Source of the DNA: Benzoatithermus sp963720725
Lineage (GTDB): Bacteria; Pseudomonadota; Alphaproteobacteria; Geminicoccales; Geminicoccaceae
Assembly: GCA_963720725.1 (NCBI GenBank)
Contig: CAVRGN010000003.1
Coordinates: 682,001-746,000, forward strand
Length of the DNA stretch: 64,000 nucleotides
Direction: 5' to 3'
Part shown: positions 52,947-61,234 of the stretch, piece by piece
Position numbering within the stretch: the stretch's first letter is position 1
Layout: each line of letters opens with the position of its first letter
Notes under the pieces: model-generated
What the model saw: the letters and a program-made list of their open reading frames with translations, nothing else
Database searches by the model: none
What the model was told of the DNA's origin: nothing
Translations under genes and position numbers: made by a program

Positions 52947-53407
52947 TCAGTGCAGGACCCGGCCGTGCGCAGCGGGCACGCTCAGCCGGTAGCCGGCGCG
53001 ACCGAGGATGCGGGCAAGCTGCAGCGCCGCGGCACGCAAGGCGGGCGCGCCGTCATGGCCGACCAGCGCCGTCGCGAGCCGGTCGCTGCCATGGTCCTCA
53101 CCGGCCTGGGCGCAGGCGAGCAGGGTGAGGCAGCGGGTCTCGTCGATGCTGAGCACGGCGCAGCGCAACGGGCACAGGCGACAGGGGGGCACAGGCGACA
53201 GGGGCGGGGAGCCTCCAAGGCCGCCGACAGCCGCTCGAACTGGGCGAGCGCGGCCTCGACGGTGGCGAGGCCGCAGGCCAGGACGAAGCCCTGCACCAGC
53301 AGCGGCGTGGTCTCCCCGTGGTCGGCATGCCGCTGGCGCAAGGCCCAGAGCAGAAATTGCTCAGCGGTACCGAGCTGCCCGACCACCAGCTTGGAAAGCT
53401 CGGTCAT
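52947..53407 (-). pseudogene. Conserved-looking hypothetical gene broken by a 17-bp tandem duplication
   Basis: From ATG 53407 the frame reads MTELSKLVVGQLGTAEQFLL, then 'WALRQRHADHGETTPLLVQGFVLACGLATVEAALAQFERLSAALEAP'. It then enters a 17-bp exact tandem repeat (53170-53203) and loses a sensible frame. Another frame past the repeat reads 'CPLRCAVLSIDETRCLTLLACAQ' and 'LARILGRAGYRLSVPA', ending at 52947. Removing one repeat copy joins the two frames exactly, giving about 147 residues. The family is unknown to me; similar short proteins exist in Rhodospirillales as I recall (unverified). This is a recent, reversible-looking disruption. Confidence 0.72.
53170..53203. repeat. Exact 17-bp tandem duplication inside a gene
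   Basis: GGGCACAGGCGACAGGG occurs twice back to back at 53170-53186 and 53187-53203. The length is not a multiple of three, so the extra copy shifts the frame of the 52947-53407 gene. It is seen directly in the sequence. Confidence 0.95.
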
Positions 53408-53536
53408 GCACTGCTCCAGGCGCGACAATCGACCTGACGGCGATAGCCAAAGGCCGGGCGCGCCGGAAGTAGCCGTAGCTTGGGAACACTATGGAGTGGA
53501 TCAAATCGACTGCCGGTGGCTACCGCCGTCCGACCC

Positions 53537-53965
53537 CTACATCGCCTGGAAGTGCGGGTGCGCCGCCTTGGCATAGCGGTCCGCGAGCATCGCCAGGGCG
53601 TGCGCCGGGTAGGCGGGGCCGGCCCCGTGACACCAGACCGGGTCCGGCCACGCCGGATCGCTGTGATACCTGGCGATGACGTGGACGTGCATCTGCGCCA
53701 CGACGTTGCCCAGCGTCGCCACGTTGGTCTTGTCCGGCTTGGCGAGCTCGCGGACCAGACGCGTCGCGGCCAGGATCTCGGCGCAGAGCTGGTCGTAGTC
53801 CGGGCCATCCAGGTCGGTGAGCTCGATCAGGCCGGACCGCCGCGGCAGGAGCAGCAGCCAATGGAAGCGGGCATCGTCCTTGAGGCGGACATGGCACAAG
53901 GGCCAGTCGACGACCGGCACGCTGCCCTGCTCGATCCGCGGATCCAGCGTAAACTCGTCGGCCAT
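53537..53965 (-). CDS. HIT family (histidine triad) protein
   Basis: 142 residues. 'VVDWPLCHVRLKDDARFHWLLLLPRR' opens the fold and 'GNVVAQMHVHVIARYHSDPAWPDPVW' holds the His-x-His-x triad region. HIT proteins hydrolyse or transfer nucleotides; this branch (short, 'LPRR') is common in proteobacteria. The canonical HxHxHxx is read here as HVHVIA, with the third His replaced by Ile-Ala spacing, so catalytic competence is uncertain. It lies 20 bases downstream of the YafY gene on the same strand, and may be co-transcribed. Confidence 0.84.
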   Translation of the reverse strand: MADEFTLDPRIEQGSVPVVDWPLCHVRLKDDARFHWLLLLPRRSGLIELTDLDGPDYDQLCAEILAATRLVRELAKPDKTNVATLGNVVAQMHVHVIARYHSDPAWPDPVWCHGAGPAYPAHALAMLADRYAKAAHPHFQAM

Positions 53966-53985
53966 GAGGTCGCTCCCCTGGAGGC

Positions 53986-54675
53986 TCAGCCGGCTTGGTA
54001 GTCGATGCGCTCGAGATAATCCACGAGCCGTCGGCCCGGCTCCTGCGGATAGCGCTCGTCCAGGAACTCGACCGCGCCGATCCGGTCGATCCGGAACGAG
54101 CGGAAATCGCGGCGCAACTCGCACCAGCCGAGCAGCAGCCAGACCGGCGGAAAGAAGGCGAGGTTCATCGGACGCACCACCCGCCTGGTGTCGGCGCCGG
54201 ACAGGTCGAGATAGGCGATGCGGACCTTGCGCTCTTCGCGCACGCAGCGGCGCAGTGCGGCCATGTCGACCGCGATCTCGAGCCTGCGACCACTGGGCGG
54301 TGCTGCCAAGGTCAGGCTGGCGATCCGCGGCCGCATGCGCTCGGGCAGCACGGCCGCGACCTTCGCCAGCACGTCGGCGGCCGCACGGCCGAGCTCGGGG
54401 TCGCCCCAGCTCTGCACGATCCGCGTCCCCAGCAGGAGGGCGTCGAGCTCGTCCTCGGTGAACATCAGGGGCGGCAGGTCGAAGCCGTCCCGAAGCAGGT
54501 AGCCGACACCGGCGGCACCCTCGATCGGCACGCGCCGGCCGACCAGCTCGGCGACGTCGCGATAGACCGTGCGTGCGGACACCTCCAGCTCGGCGGCCAG
54601 CGCCTCTGCCGTCACCGCCCGGCGGTGCCGGCGCAGGATCTGGATGATCTGGAACAGCCGGTCGGCCCGCCGCAT
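53986..54675 (-). CDS. YafY-type HTH/WYL transcriptional regulator
   Basis: 229 residues. An N-terminal DeoR-like HTH (1-55) reads 'RLFQIIQILRRHRRAVTAEALAAEL' with 'VSARTVYRDVAEL' as recognition helix. The C-terminal WYL domain covers about 130-225: 'VREERKVRIAYLDLSG' and 'LLLGWCELRRDFRSFRIDRIG'. WYL proteins bind ligands, often nucleotides or DNA-damage signals, to control repressors. A perfect palindrome (54695-54720) lies just upstream and divergent GST follows, so autoregulation and GST control are likely. ATG 54675 starts MRRADRLFQ. Confidence 0.86.
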   Translation of the reverse strand: MRRADRLFQIIQILRRHRRAVTAEALAAELEVSARTVYRDVAELVGRRVPIEGAAGVGYLLRDGFDLPPLMFTEDELDALLLGTRIVQSWGDPELGRAAADVLAKVAAVLPERMRPRIASLTLAAPPSGRRLEIAVDMAALRRCVREERKVRIAYLDLSGADTRRVVRPMNLAFFPPVWLLLGWCELRRDFRSFRIDRIGAVEFLDERYPQEPGRRLVDYLERIDYQAG

Positions 54676-54694
54676 CGCCGCTTCCTGCCACAAC

Positions 54695-54720
54695 TCTCCT
54701 GACAGGATGCTGTCAGGAGA
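54695..54720. promoter_or_regulatory. Palindromic operator of the YafY regulator/GST pair
   Basis: TCTCCTGACA and TGTCAGGAGA are perfect 10-bp arms separated by GGATGC, in the 93-base divergent gap. The core CTGACA..TGTCAG recurs, to my memory, before YafY-regulated genes. A second perfect 16-bp palindrome, GCCTTGCTAGCAAGGC (54721-54736), abuts it. The palindromes are seen; binding by the adjacent regulator is inference. Confidence 0.72.
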
Positions 54721-54768
54721 GCCTTGCTAGCAAGGCCGCGTCGTCAGCGTTCGATCGGGAGAGACCGC

Positions 54769-55473
54769 ATGATCGTCCTGCACCAGTTCCCGCCGGCCTT
54801 CGGCCTGCCGAGCCCGAGCCCGTTCTGCATGAAGCTCGAATGCTTCTTGAAGATGAGCGGGCTGCCCTACCGCAGCGTGGCGCTCCGCGATCCGGCCTGC
54901 GCGCCCAAGGGCCGGGGGCCGTTCGTCGAGATCGCCGGCGAGCGGATCGGGGATTCGGCCCTGATCATCGCCGAACTCGAGCGTCGGTACGGCGTCGACC
55001 TGGACCGCGGCCTGACCTCGGCCGAGCGTGCGCTCGGGCACGCCATGAGCGTCATGCTGGAGGAGCGGACCTACTTCGCCATCCTCCACGACCGCTGGAT
55101 CGACGCGCGCAACTGGCCCCTGGTCCGCGACGCCTATCTGAGCGACCTGCCGCCGGTGGTGCAGGACCAGGTCCGTGCCGGCTGCCGGACACGGATCGCC
55201 GAGCAGGGTCTCGGCGCCCACACGCCGGAGGAGATGCACCAGCTCGCCATCGCCGACATCGACGCGGTCGCCGGCTGGCTGGGCGACCAGCCGTTTCTCC
55301 TGGGAGCCGGTCCGACCAAGGCGGACGCGACGGTACATGCCTTCGTCTGCAGCCTGCTGGCCGACGCCTTCACGACGCCCCTGAAGGACGCGACCCGGCG
55401 GCACGCCAACCTGGTGGCCTACAATCAGCGGATGCTGGCGAGGTTCTTTCCGATGCGATCGCTGGCGGCCTGA
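54769..55473 (+). CDS. Glutathione S-transferase family protein
   Basis: 234 residues. The thioredoxin-like N-terminal domain reads 'HQFPPAFGLPSPSPFCMKLECFLKMSGLPY' and 'IGDSALIIAELERRYG' (Ser for glutathione binding). The C-terminal helical domain has 'ADIDAVAGWLGDQPFLLGAGPTKADATVHAFV', given in part. It resembles the metaxin/Tom37-type GST branch ('PSPSPFCMKLE', 'KADATVHAF'). It is predicted to detoxify electrophiles. ATG 54769 follows CGGGAG. Divergent from the YafY regulator. Confidence 0.86.
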   Translation: MIVLHQFPPAFGLPSPSPFCMKLECFLKMSGLPYRSVALRDPACAPKGRGPFVEIAGERIGDSALIIAELERRYGVDLDRGLTSAERALGHAMSVMLEERTYFAILHDRWIDARNWPLVRDAYLSDLPPVVQDQVRAGCRTRIAEQGLGAHTPEEMHQLAIADIDAVAGWLGDQPFLLGAGPTKADATVHAFVCSLLADAFTTPLKDATRRHANLVAYNQRMLARFFPMRSLAA

Positions 55474-55545
55474 ACGGAAAGCCTCGCCCCGCGCGATCTC
55501 GCGACGTATCTCCCGTCCTGACGTGCCGGCGATCGGGGGGTGGAG

Positions 55546-56424
55546 ATGATCAAGGTCGATTGCGTGCTCGATGCCAGGGCCGAACTGGGCGAGGCCGCCC
55601 TTTGGTGCGAGCGCGAGCAGCTGCTGTGGTGGGCGGATATCGAGGGGCGCGCGCTGCATCGGTTCGATCCGGCCACAGGCGTCGACACCAGCATCGAGCT
55701 GCCGCGGCGGATCGGCTGCTTCGCCCTGCGCGAGCAGGGCGGCTTCGTCGTGGCGCTCGAGGACGGCTTTCACTTCCTGGACGCGGCGGGCAGGCTGGTG
55801 CCGATCACCGATCCAGAGCCGGACCGGCCGGGCAACCGCTTCAACGACGGCACCACCGATCATGCCGGCCGGTTCGTCGCCGGGACCATGCCCATGGGAC
55901 CGCGCGAGCCGGTCGGTGCCCTCTATCGCTTGTGGCCGGACCGCCGCTGCGAGCGCCTGTTCGATCGGCTCACCGTCACCAATGGCTGCGCCTTCAGCCC
56001 CGACGGGCGGATATTCTACTTCTCCGATTCCGAGGCCAGCATTCGCACGATCTGGGCCTGTGACCACGATGTCGCCAGTGGCGCGCTCACCAATCGCCGG
56101 GTGTTCGTCGACACGCACGGGCTGGCCGGGCGACCCGACGGCGGCACGGTCGACGCCGACGGCTGCTACTGGATGGCTGGCGTCGGCGGCTGGCAGCTCG
56201 TCCGGTTCACGCCCGCGGGCGCCGTCGACCGGATCGTCGAGATGCCGGTCGAGAAGCCGACCAAGATCGCGTTCGGCGGGCCCGCGCTGGATATCCTCTA
56301 CGTCACGTCCATCGGGATGAACCCGACCGCCGGCACCGAGTCGCGGCAACCGCAGGCCGGCGGAATCTTCGCCGCCCGCGTGCCGGGCGTGGTCGGGGTA
56401 GCCCAGCCGCGCTTCGCAGGCTGA
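55546..56424 (+). CDS. SMP-30/gluconolactonase family protein
   Basis: 292 residues. A six-bladed beta-propeller lactonase: Glu16 in 'AELGEAALW' is a metal ligand, then 'PDRPGNRFNDGTTD' (Asn/Asp), 'LTVTNGCAFSPDGRIFYFSDS' and 'DGGTVDADGCYWMAGVGG' (Asp). These are the divalent-metal ligands. It would hydrolyse a sugar lactone such as gluconolactone or a similar ester. ATG 55546 follows a GGGGGGTGGAG tract; GTG at 55540 is an alternative. It stands alone between the GST gene and a convergent Crp/Fnr gene. Confidence 0.86.
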   Translation: MIKVDCVLDARAELGEAALWCEREQLLWWADIEGRALHRFDPATGVDTSIELPRRIGCFALREQGGFVVALEDGFHFLDAAGRLVPITDPEPDRPGNRFNDGTTDHAGRFVAGTMPMGPREPVGALYRLWPDRRCERLFDRLTVTNGCAFSPDGRIFYFSDSEASIRTIWACDHDVASGALTNRRVFVDTHGLAGRPDGGTVDADGCYWMAGVGGWQLVRFTPAGAVDRIVEMPVEKPTKIAFGGPALDILYVTSIGMNPTAGTESRQPQAGGIFAARVPGVVGVAQPRFAG

Positions 56425-56438
56425 GCGAAGGCCCGCAC

Positions 56439-57161
56439 CTACAGCGGCGTGTTGGCGATCTCGTCGAGCAGGTCGGGATTGGTGACCATGATCTGGCGGA
56501 AGCCCACGGACAGCGCGCCGGCTTGGGCGAGTTCGTGGAGCACGCGGCTCACGGACTGGCGCGAGAGGGAGGTCATGGCCGCGATCTGCGCCTGCGACAC
56601 GCGCAAGGGGCGCGCCATGGCGGCAGGATCGTGCTCGCCCTCCATCCGCCGAAGCAGCGACAGCCGGGACGCCACCCGGCTGCGCGGGCTCGGCCGCGCG
56701 ATGTGCTCGGCCAGTTCCAGCAGGTCGACGCCGCGCGTGAGCGGCAACCGAACCAGCTTCAAGACGTAGCGCGGCTCGCGCTCGATGATGTCCAGGACGT
56801 GCTTGCGCCGTACATAGAGCAGCGTCGTGTCGGTGACGGCGGTGATCGCGAGACCGAGGGGCAGGCCGGTGAGCACGCCGAGGATGCCGAACCACAAGCC
56901 GGGACCACCGACATGGAACAGGAGCTCGACGCCGCTGCCGCCGATCTTGCTGAACGAAACATCGCCCTCGAGAACCGCCCACAACCCGCGCGGCGGGTCG
57001 CCCTGCAGGTAGATCCAGGCGCCGCGGCGGTAGCGACGGATCTCGCCGTGCTCGATCAGCTCCCGCCGCAATGGGGCCGGCAGTCCGGAATACCATCGAC
57101 TGCGCATCAAGATCGCATCGCGGCCGGCGGGCGACAGGCCCGATGGCAGGGTGCCAATCAC
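56439..57161 (-). CDS. Crp/Fnr family transcriptional regulator
   Basis: 240 residues from GTG 57161, preceded by CTGAGG. The cyclic-nucleotide-like domain reads 'IRRYRRGAWIYLQGDPPRGLWAVLEGDVSFSK', given in part, and 'FHVGGPGLWFGILGVLTGLPL'. The C-terminal HTH is 'VSQAQIAAMTSLSRQSVSRVLHEL'. No Fnr Cys cluster is visible in the N-terminus, so it is not a typical oxygen sensor. Longer starts reach 57275 (ATG) without a ribosome-binding site. Target genes are unknown. Confidence 0.83.
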   Translation of the reverse strand: MIGTLPSGLSPAGRDAILMRSRWYSGLPAPLRRELIEHGEIRRYRRGAWIYLQGDPPRGLWAVLEGDVSFSKIGGSGVELLFHVGGPGLWFGILGVLTGLPLGLAITAVTDTTLLYVRRKHVLDIIEREPRYVLKLVRLPLTRGVDLLELAEHIARPSPRSRVASRLSLLRRMEGEHDPAAMARPLRVSQAQIAAMTSLSRQSVSRVLHELAQAGALSVGFRQIMVTNPDLLDEIANTPL

Positions 57162-57352
57162 ACTTTTTGCCTCAGCTACTTGTAAAGGCAGCGACACCTT
57201 CGATAGAAAACCTGAGTTAGGCGTTTCATTGTACAGCTTGGGATGCCGCGTGGTGGAGCGGTTGCCCGACGCCATAAATTTCGCGGGGAGCGTTGAATGA
57301 ACACTCCAGTAAGTCAACTGCCGATCGCCCGGCCGACGTTGCGGTCGCTGCC

Positions 57353-57610
57353 ATGATGCCGCCACAGCAACCGGAGTCGCCACGGCGCGTGGTGATCGAG
57401 CCTCATCCGAACTGGATGATGGAGCAGGGCACGCGCAGCCAGATCGCCACGGCGGCCCAGCTTCTTCGCTCGATCCGCCCGGCGGATGGTGAGATCGAGA
57501 TCGTGCTGCACGAAATCGCCCGCCGCTTGGAGCAGATCGCGGACACCGGCAAGGCATGTCGGCCGCGGGCGCAGCACGCCGGCAGCTGTCCGGACGCGCT
57601 CACCAGCTAG
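57353..57610 (+). CDS. Possible small hypothetical protein
   Basis: An 85-residue frame from ATG 57353: 'PQQPESPRRVVIEPHPNWMMEQGTRSQIATAAQLL' (given in part) with 'IEIVLHEIARRLEQIAD'. A TTG at 57293 could extend it. The helix 'GEIEIVLHEIARRLEQIADTG' looks protein-like, but the C-terminus is Arg/Cys/Ala-rich and no family is recognised. It lies between divergent promoter regions. Confidence 0.38.
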   Translation: MMPPQQPESPRRVVIEPHPNWMMEQGTRSQIATAAQLLRSIRPADGEIEIVLHEIARRLEQIADTGKACRPRAQHAGSCPDALTS

Positions 57611-57701
57611 GATCCCGGCAGCCCCCGCGGGTTTGCTTCCCGCAACGCCGCATCTATCCTCGACCCGGCCGGCGCGAAGTCGCCGGTCCGCGGAGGAAGC
57701 G

Positions 57702-59084
57702 ATGGATGCGATCGGGCGGTTGCTGGACGATCTGACCGGGCTCGCGGTCGAGACCCAGCCGCAGAAGGTCCGGCGGCGCAGCCGGGACTTCTACTGGTAC
57801 AGCCCGATCCTCAAGCGCCGGCTGGACGGGGCGATGGCCGACGCCGTCGTGACCCCGCGCGACGAGGCCGAGCTGATCCGCGCCGTCGCCGCCTGTCATC
57901 GGCATCGGGTGCCGCTGACCCCACGCGGGGGTGGGACCGGCAATTACGGCCAGGCCATGCCGCTGCGCGGCGGGCTGGTGCTCGACCTCTCCGAACTCAC
58001 CGCGATCAAGGCCCTGGGCCATGGCCGCGTGCGGGCGCAGGCCGGTATCCGCCTGGCCGAGCTCGATGCCGCCGCCATCGCCGACGGCCGCCAGGAACTG
58101 CGGCTGCACCCCAGCACCCACAAGACCGGCACGCTGGGCGGCTATGTCGCCGGCGGCAGCTCGGGCATCGGCTCGATCACCTGGGGCCTGTTGCGCGATC
58201 GAGGCAACATCCTGGCCGCCCGCGTGGTGACGATGGAGGCGGAGCCGCGGATCCTGGAGCTGCGCGGCGCCGACCTTCAGAAGGTCAATCATGCCTACGG
58301 CACCAACGGGGTGATCTCGGAACTCGAGATGCCGCTCGCACCGGCCTATCGCTGGGCCGAGCTCCTGGTGGCCCTGCCCGACCTGATGACCGCGGCCCGC
58401 TGCGCCGACGCGATCGCGCGCGAGGACGCGATCTTGAAGAAGCTGGTCTCGGTGATCGGCGCGCCGGTCGGCCACGACTGGCTGTTCCCGGAGCGGATGG
58501 CACCCGGCGAGAACGCGCTCATCCTGATGGTCGCGGACTTCGCGCTCGACGCGCTCCAAGACGCCCTGGCCGCCTGGCCCGCGCGCATCGCCTACCGGGG
58601 CTTCCTCGACGAACTCGTCCCGACCGAGCAACCGCTGTTCGAGTACAGCTGGAACCACACCACGCTGCACGCCCTCAGGCACGACCGCACGATCACCTAT
58701 CTGCAGACGCTTTTCCCGCCCCCGCGCCATCTGGACAAGGTCGCCGAGATGGCGGCCCTGTTCGGCGACGAAGTGCCGATGCACCTGGAGTTCGTGCGCT
58801 TCGGCGGCGAGATCGCCTGCTTCGGCCTGCAGCTGGTCCGCTACTCCTCCGACGAGCGCCTGCTGGAGATCATCGATCATCACAACCGCCACGGCTGCCC
58901 GATCTTCAATCCCCACGAGTTCACCCTGGAGGGCGGCGGCATGAAGAAGGTCGACCAGGCCCAGCTCGCCTTCAAGCGCGAGGCCGACCCCCTGGGGCTG
59001 CTCAACCCCGGCAAGATGATCGGCTGGGACGACCCGACCTACGACGAGAGCCAGGACCACCGGTTCCTGTACGGGGACCGGTGA
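57702..59084 (+). CDS. FAD-binding oxidoreductase (PCMH type)
   Basis: 460 residues. The FAD domain has 'PLTPRGGGTGNYGQAMPLRGGLVLDLSELTAIKAL' (in part) and 'HPSTHKTGTLGGYVAGGSSGIGSITWG', then 'HAYGTNGVISELEMPLAP'. The C-terminal part 'FEYSWNHTTLHALRHD' and 'PHEFTLEGGGMKK' is unlike GlcD. It ends 'LGLLNPGKMIGWDD'. It oxidises an unknown hydroxy-acid or related substrate. CGGAGGAAG precedes ATG 57702. It is convergent with the broken cyclase gene. Confidence 0.85.
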   Translation: MDAIGRLLDDLTGLAVETQPQKVRRRSRDFYWYSPILKRRLDGAMADAVVTPRDEAELIRAVAACHRHRVPLTPRGGGTGNYGQAMPLRGGLVLDLSELTAIKALGHGRVRAQAGIRLAELDAAAIADGRQELRLHPSTHKTGTLGGYVAGGSSGIGSITWGLLRDRGNILAARVVTMEAEPRILELRGADLQKVNHAYGTNGVISELEMPLAPAYRWAELLVALPDLMTAARCADAIAREDAILKKLVSVIGAPVGHDWLFPERMAPGENALILMVADFALDALQDALAAWPARIAYRGFLDELVPTEQPLFEYSWNHTTLHALRHDRTITYLQTLFPPPRHLDKVAEMAALFGDEVPMHLEFVRFGGEIACFGLQLVRYSSDERLLEIIDHHNRHGCPIFNPHEFTLEGGGMKKVDQAQLAFKREADPLGLLNPGKMIGWDDPTYDESQDHRFLYGDR

Positions 59085-59099
59085 TCCCGGACCGCTCCC

Positions 59100-59919
59100 T
59101 TACGGCAGGATCGCGAACGCCCGGGCCGGGAAGCCGAACCCGTTCTCGACCTTGGGCCAGGTGACGACGATCACCGCGCCGGTGGCCGGCACCTGGTCGA
59201 GATTGGCCATGACCTCGATCTGGTAATGGCCCTGGCGCAGGAGCCAGGTCTCCGATTCCATCTGCGGCGTCACGTCGGTGTCCAGGGCCTCGTGACCGAT
59301 GGCGACCACGCCGCGCTCGTCGAACAGCGCCTTGACGGTCGGCAGCGACCAGGCCGGGAACGGATGGCGCTTGAACCGTGCCGGATCGGCGCTCCAGTCC
59401 TTGTACATGTCGGTGCGGAGCGCCGCGAAGGCCCCCTTGGGGACCCGGCCGTGCTCCTGCTCCCATGCTTCCAGGTCGGCCACGCCGAACGCGTGATCGG
59501 GATCGCCCGCCTGATAGGGCGTGTTGTCGAGCACCACCAGGGGCAGGATCATCTGCTCGAGGGGGATCTGATCCATGGTCCGGCCGGTGGCGTCGAAATG
59601 CGCGGGCGGATCGACGTGGGTGCCGTACTGGCCGACCATGCGAGTAGAAGGTGGTCCTGAAGCCGTCCTTCTCCACCGTGTAGGGCATGTGCGTCACGGG
59701 ATCGGCCGCGGCGCTCATCGTCGCCTGGCCGAAGCCCTCCCAGACCGGCGTCGTCGGGCTGAAGGCGTGGGTGAGGTCGACCAGCTGCTTGCTCGCGATC
59801 ACCCGATAGGCGTCGGCGAGCGAGATGTCCTGCGCGGCGGCGGGCATCGTCGCCAGAAATGGCCAGACGAGTGCCGCTGCCAACGCCGACCGGGATGTGG
59901 GCGAAGCCGTTCCAAGCAT
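59100..59919 (-). pseudogene. Cyclase family metal-dependent hydrolase, frameshifted
   Basis: From ATG 59919 a signal peptide ('AALVWPFLATMPAAAQD') is followed by 'VDLTHAFSPTTPVWEGF' and 'DGFRTTFYSH', the PF04199 cyclase start. At about 59636-59637 the frame breaks. A frame shifted by one base then carries 'VGQYGTHVDPPAHFDATGRT', 'LEQMILPLVVLD', 'IGHEALDTD' and ends 'FAILP'. Dropping one base of the CC at 59636-59637 (plus strand) restores 'SHVGQYGTHVDPPAHF', the metal-binding HxGxxGTHxDxPxH motif. It is like the HDAC frameshift: recent mutation or sequencing error. The intact enzyme would be a secreted cyclase/kynurenine-formamidase-like hydrolase. Confidence 0.8.
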
Positions 59920-59948
59920 GGGATGGTCCTTTCGGTGGTGGACGTCGC

Positions 59949-60761
59949 TCAGGCGCTGGGGCGCTTGCGCAGGCGCTGGAGTGGAAAGCGGACGAGCTCG
60001 TGCAGCAGCTCGACCAGGCAGCCCGCCGCGTGCTCGATCACGGCCCGTCCCGCCTCGGCGGTCGCCCGGGTGGCGTCGCCGCAGGCGCCGGCGCCGTTGA
60101 GGTCCTGGGTCTGCCAGCCCAGGCCGGCCACCCCGAGCCCGCGCAGCCGCGGATAGTCCAGATCGTCGGCGACGGTCACCGGCACGAAATCGGCGGCGGC
60201 CGCCATGTCGACCAGGTCGGGACGCACCGCCAGCATCATGGCGGTCTCGACGGCACCGGCATGGATGCCGTGGCGCAGCTCGACGGCGTCGAACAGGCCT
60301 TCGGGCATGCCCCAGGAGAACCAGTTGGCGGCCACCGCCAGCATGCCGTGGTCGATGCGCAGCTCACGCGCGACGATCTGCGCCACCTGCGGCTGGCCGC
60401 CATGGCTGTTGAACAGAAGGAGCTTGCGCACCCCGGCGCGGCGCACCGACGCGCCGAGCTCGTACCACACGCGCCCCAGCGTCTCGGCGGACAAGGTCAG
60501 CGTGCCGGGGAAATCGACATGCTCGTTGCTCTTGCCCACGGGCGTCGTCGGCAGGACCAGCACCGGCAGGCCCGCCGGCATCACCTCCAGAGCGCGTCGC
60601 ACGATCGCCTCATTGAGGCAGGTGTCGACCGAAACCGGCAAATGCGGCCCGTGCTGCTCGATCGCACCCACCGGCAGGACGGCCACCGTCGCCTCGGTGT
60701 CGAGTGCGGCGAAGTCGGCGCTGGCCAGTTCCTGCCACCAGCCGGGCAACCGCAGCGACAT
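59949..60761 (-). CDS. Creatininase family amidohydrolase
   Basis: 270 residues. 'AVLPVGAIEQHGPHLPVSVDT' gives the metal ligands Glu35, His37 and Asp46, 'TTPVGKSNEHVDFPGTLTLS' follows, 'LLFNSHGGQPQ' is the second His segment and 'HAGAVETAMML' the Glu. Family members hydrolyse cyclic amides (creatinine) or formamide intermediates in flavin/cofactor pathways. It lies 30 bases upstream of the broken cyclase gene on the same strand, so a pair acting on one amide/lactam substrate is plausible. Divergent from the RidA gene. Confidence 0.88.
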   Translation of the reverse strand: MSLRLPGWWQELASADFAALDTEATVAVLPVGAIEQHGPHLPVSVDTCLNEAIVRRALEVMPAGLPVLVLPTTPVGKSNEHVDFPGTLTLSAETLGRVWYELGASVRRAGVRKLLLFNSHGGQPQVAQIVARELRIDHGMLAVAANWFSWGMPEGLFDAVELRHGIHAGAVETAMMLAVRPDLVDMAAAADFVPVTVADDLDYPRLRGLGVAGLGWQTQDLNGAGACGDATRATAEAGRAVIEHAAGCLVELLHELVRFPLQRLRKRPSA

Positions 60762-60844
60762 GGTTTCACTCCCACCGGGCGTTCCCAGGTAGGGCCGGAC
60801 ATGGCATGAGGGGGCGCGTCGAACAAGCCGAGGACCGTCCAGGC

Positions 60845-61231
60845 ATGGATCTGCGCCACCACTCCCCCACGGCAGTCTGTCCCCCGTTCGGCAACTACCA
60901 CCACTCGGTCGCGGTCGAGGGCGCGGCGCGGCTGCTGTTCGTGTCGGGCCAACTGGGCGTGCGCGCCGACGGCAGCCACGCGGAGGATGTCGCGGGCCAG
61001 GCCGAGCAGGCCTTCGCCAACCTCGACGCCTGCCTTGTGGCGGCAGGCTTCACGCGCCGGCAGGTCGTGCGGCTCAACGTGTTCCTGACCGAGGCGGACT
61101 ACCGCCCGGACTATATGCGGGTGCGCGACGCCTGGGTGTCCGATCCGCCCCCAGCCTCCACCCTGGTCATCGTCAAGGCCCTGGCCCTGCCTGCCTTCAA
61201 GGTCGAGATCGAGGCCGTGGCGGCGGCCTGA
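60845..61231 (+). CDS. RidA/YjgF/YER057c/UK114 family protein
   Basis: 128 residues. 'CPPFGNYHHSVAVEGAARLLFVSGQLGVRADGS' (in part), 'EQAFANLDACLVAAGFTRRQVVRLNVFLTE' and 'ADYRPDYMRVRDAWV' are the RidA fold. The canonical catalytic Arg near 'RxxVxxxxLxxP' is not cleanly seen, so it may be an RidA paralogue without enamine deaminase activity. ATG 60845 begins MDLRHHSPTAV. It is followed 3 bases later by two flavodoxin-fold oxidoreductases, suggesting one operon. Confidence 0.85.
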   Translation: MDLRHHSPTAVCPPFGNYHHSVAVEGAARLLFVSGQLGVRADGSHAEDVAGQAEQAFANLDACLVAAGFTRRQVVRLNVFLTEADYRPDYMRVRDAWVSDPPPASTLVIVKALALPAFKVEIEAVAAA

Positions 61232-61234
61232 GCG

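Noticed and set aside
57162..57275. N-terminal extension of the Crp/Fnr regulator to ATG 57275
   Set aside because: No ribosome-binding site precedes it, and the segment is AT-rich, promoter-like and outside the family core. GTG 57161 has a GAGG site.
57293..57352. Extension of the small 57353 gene to TTG 57293
   Set aside because: No ribosome-binding site, and the added residues lie in the likely promoter region of the divergent Crp/Fnr gene.
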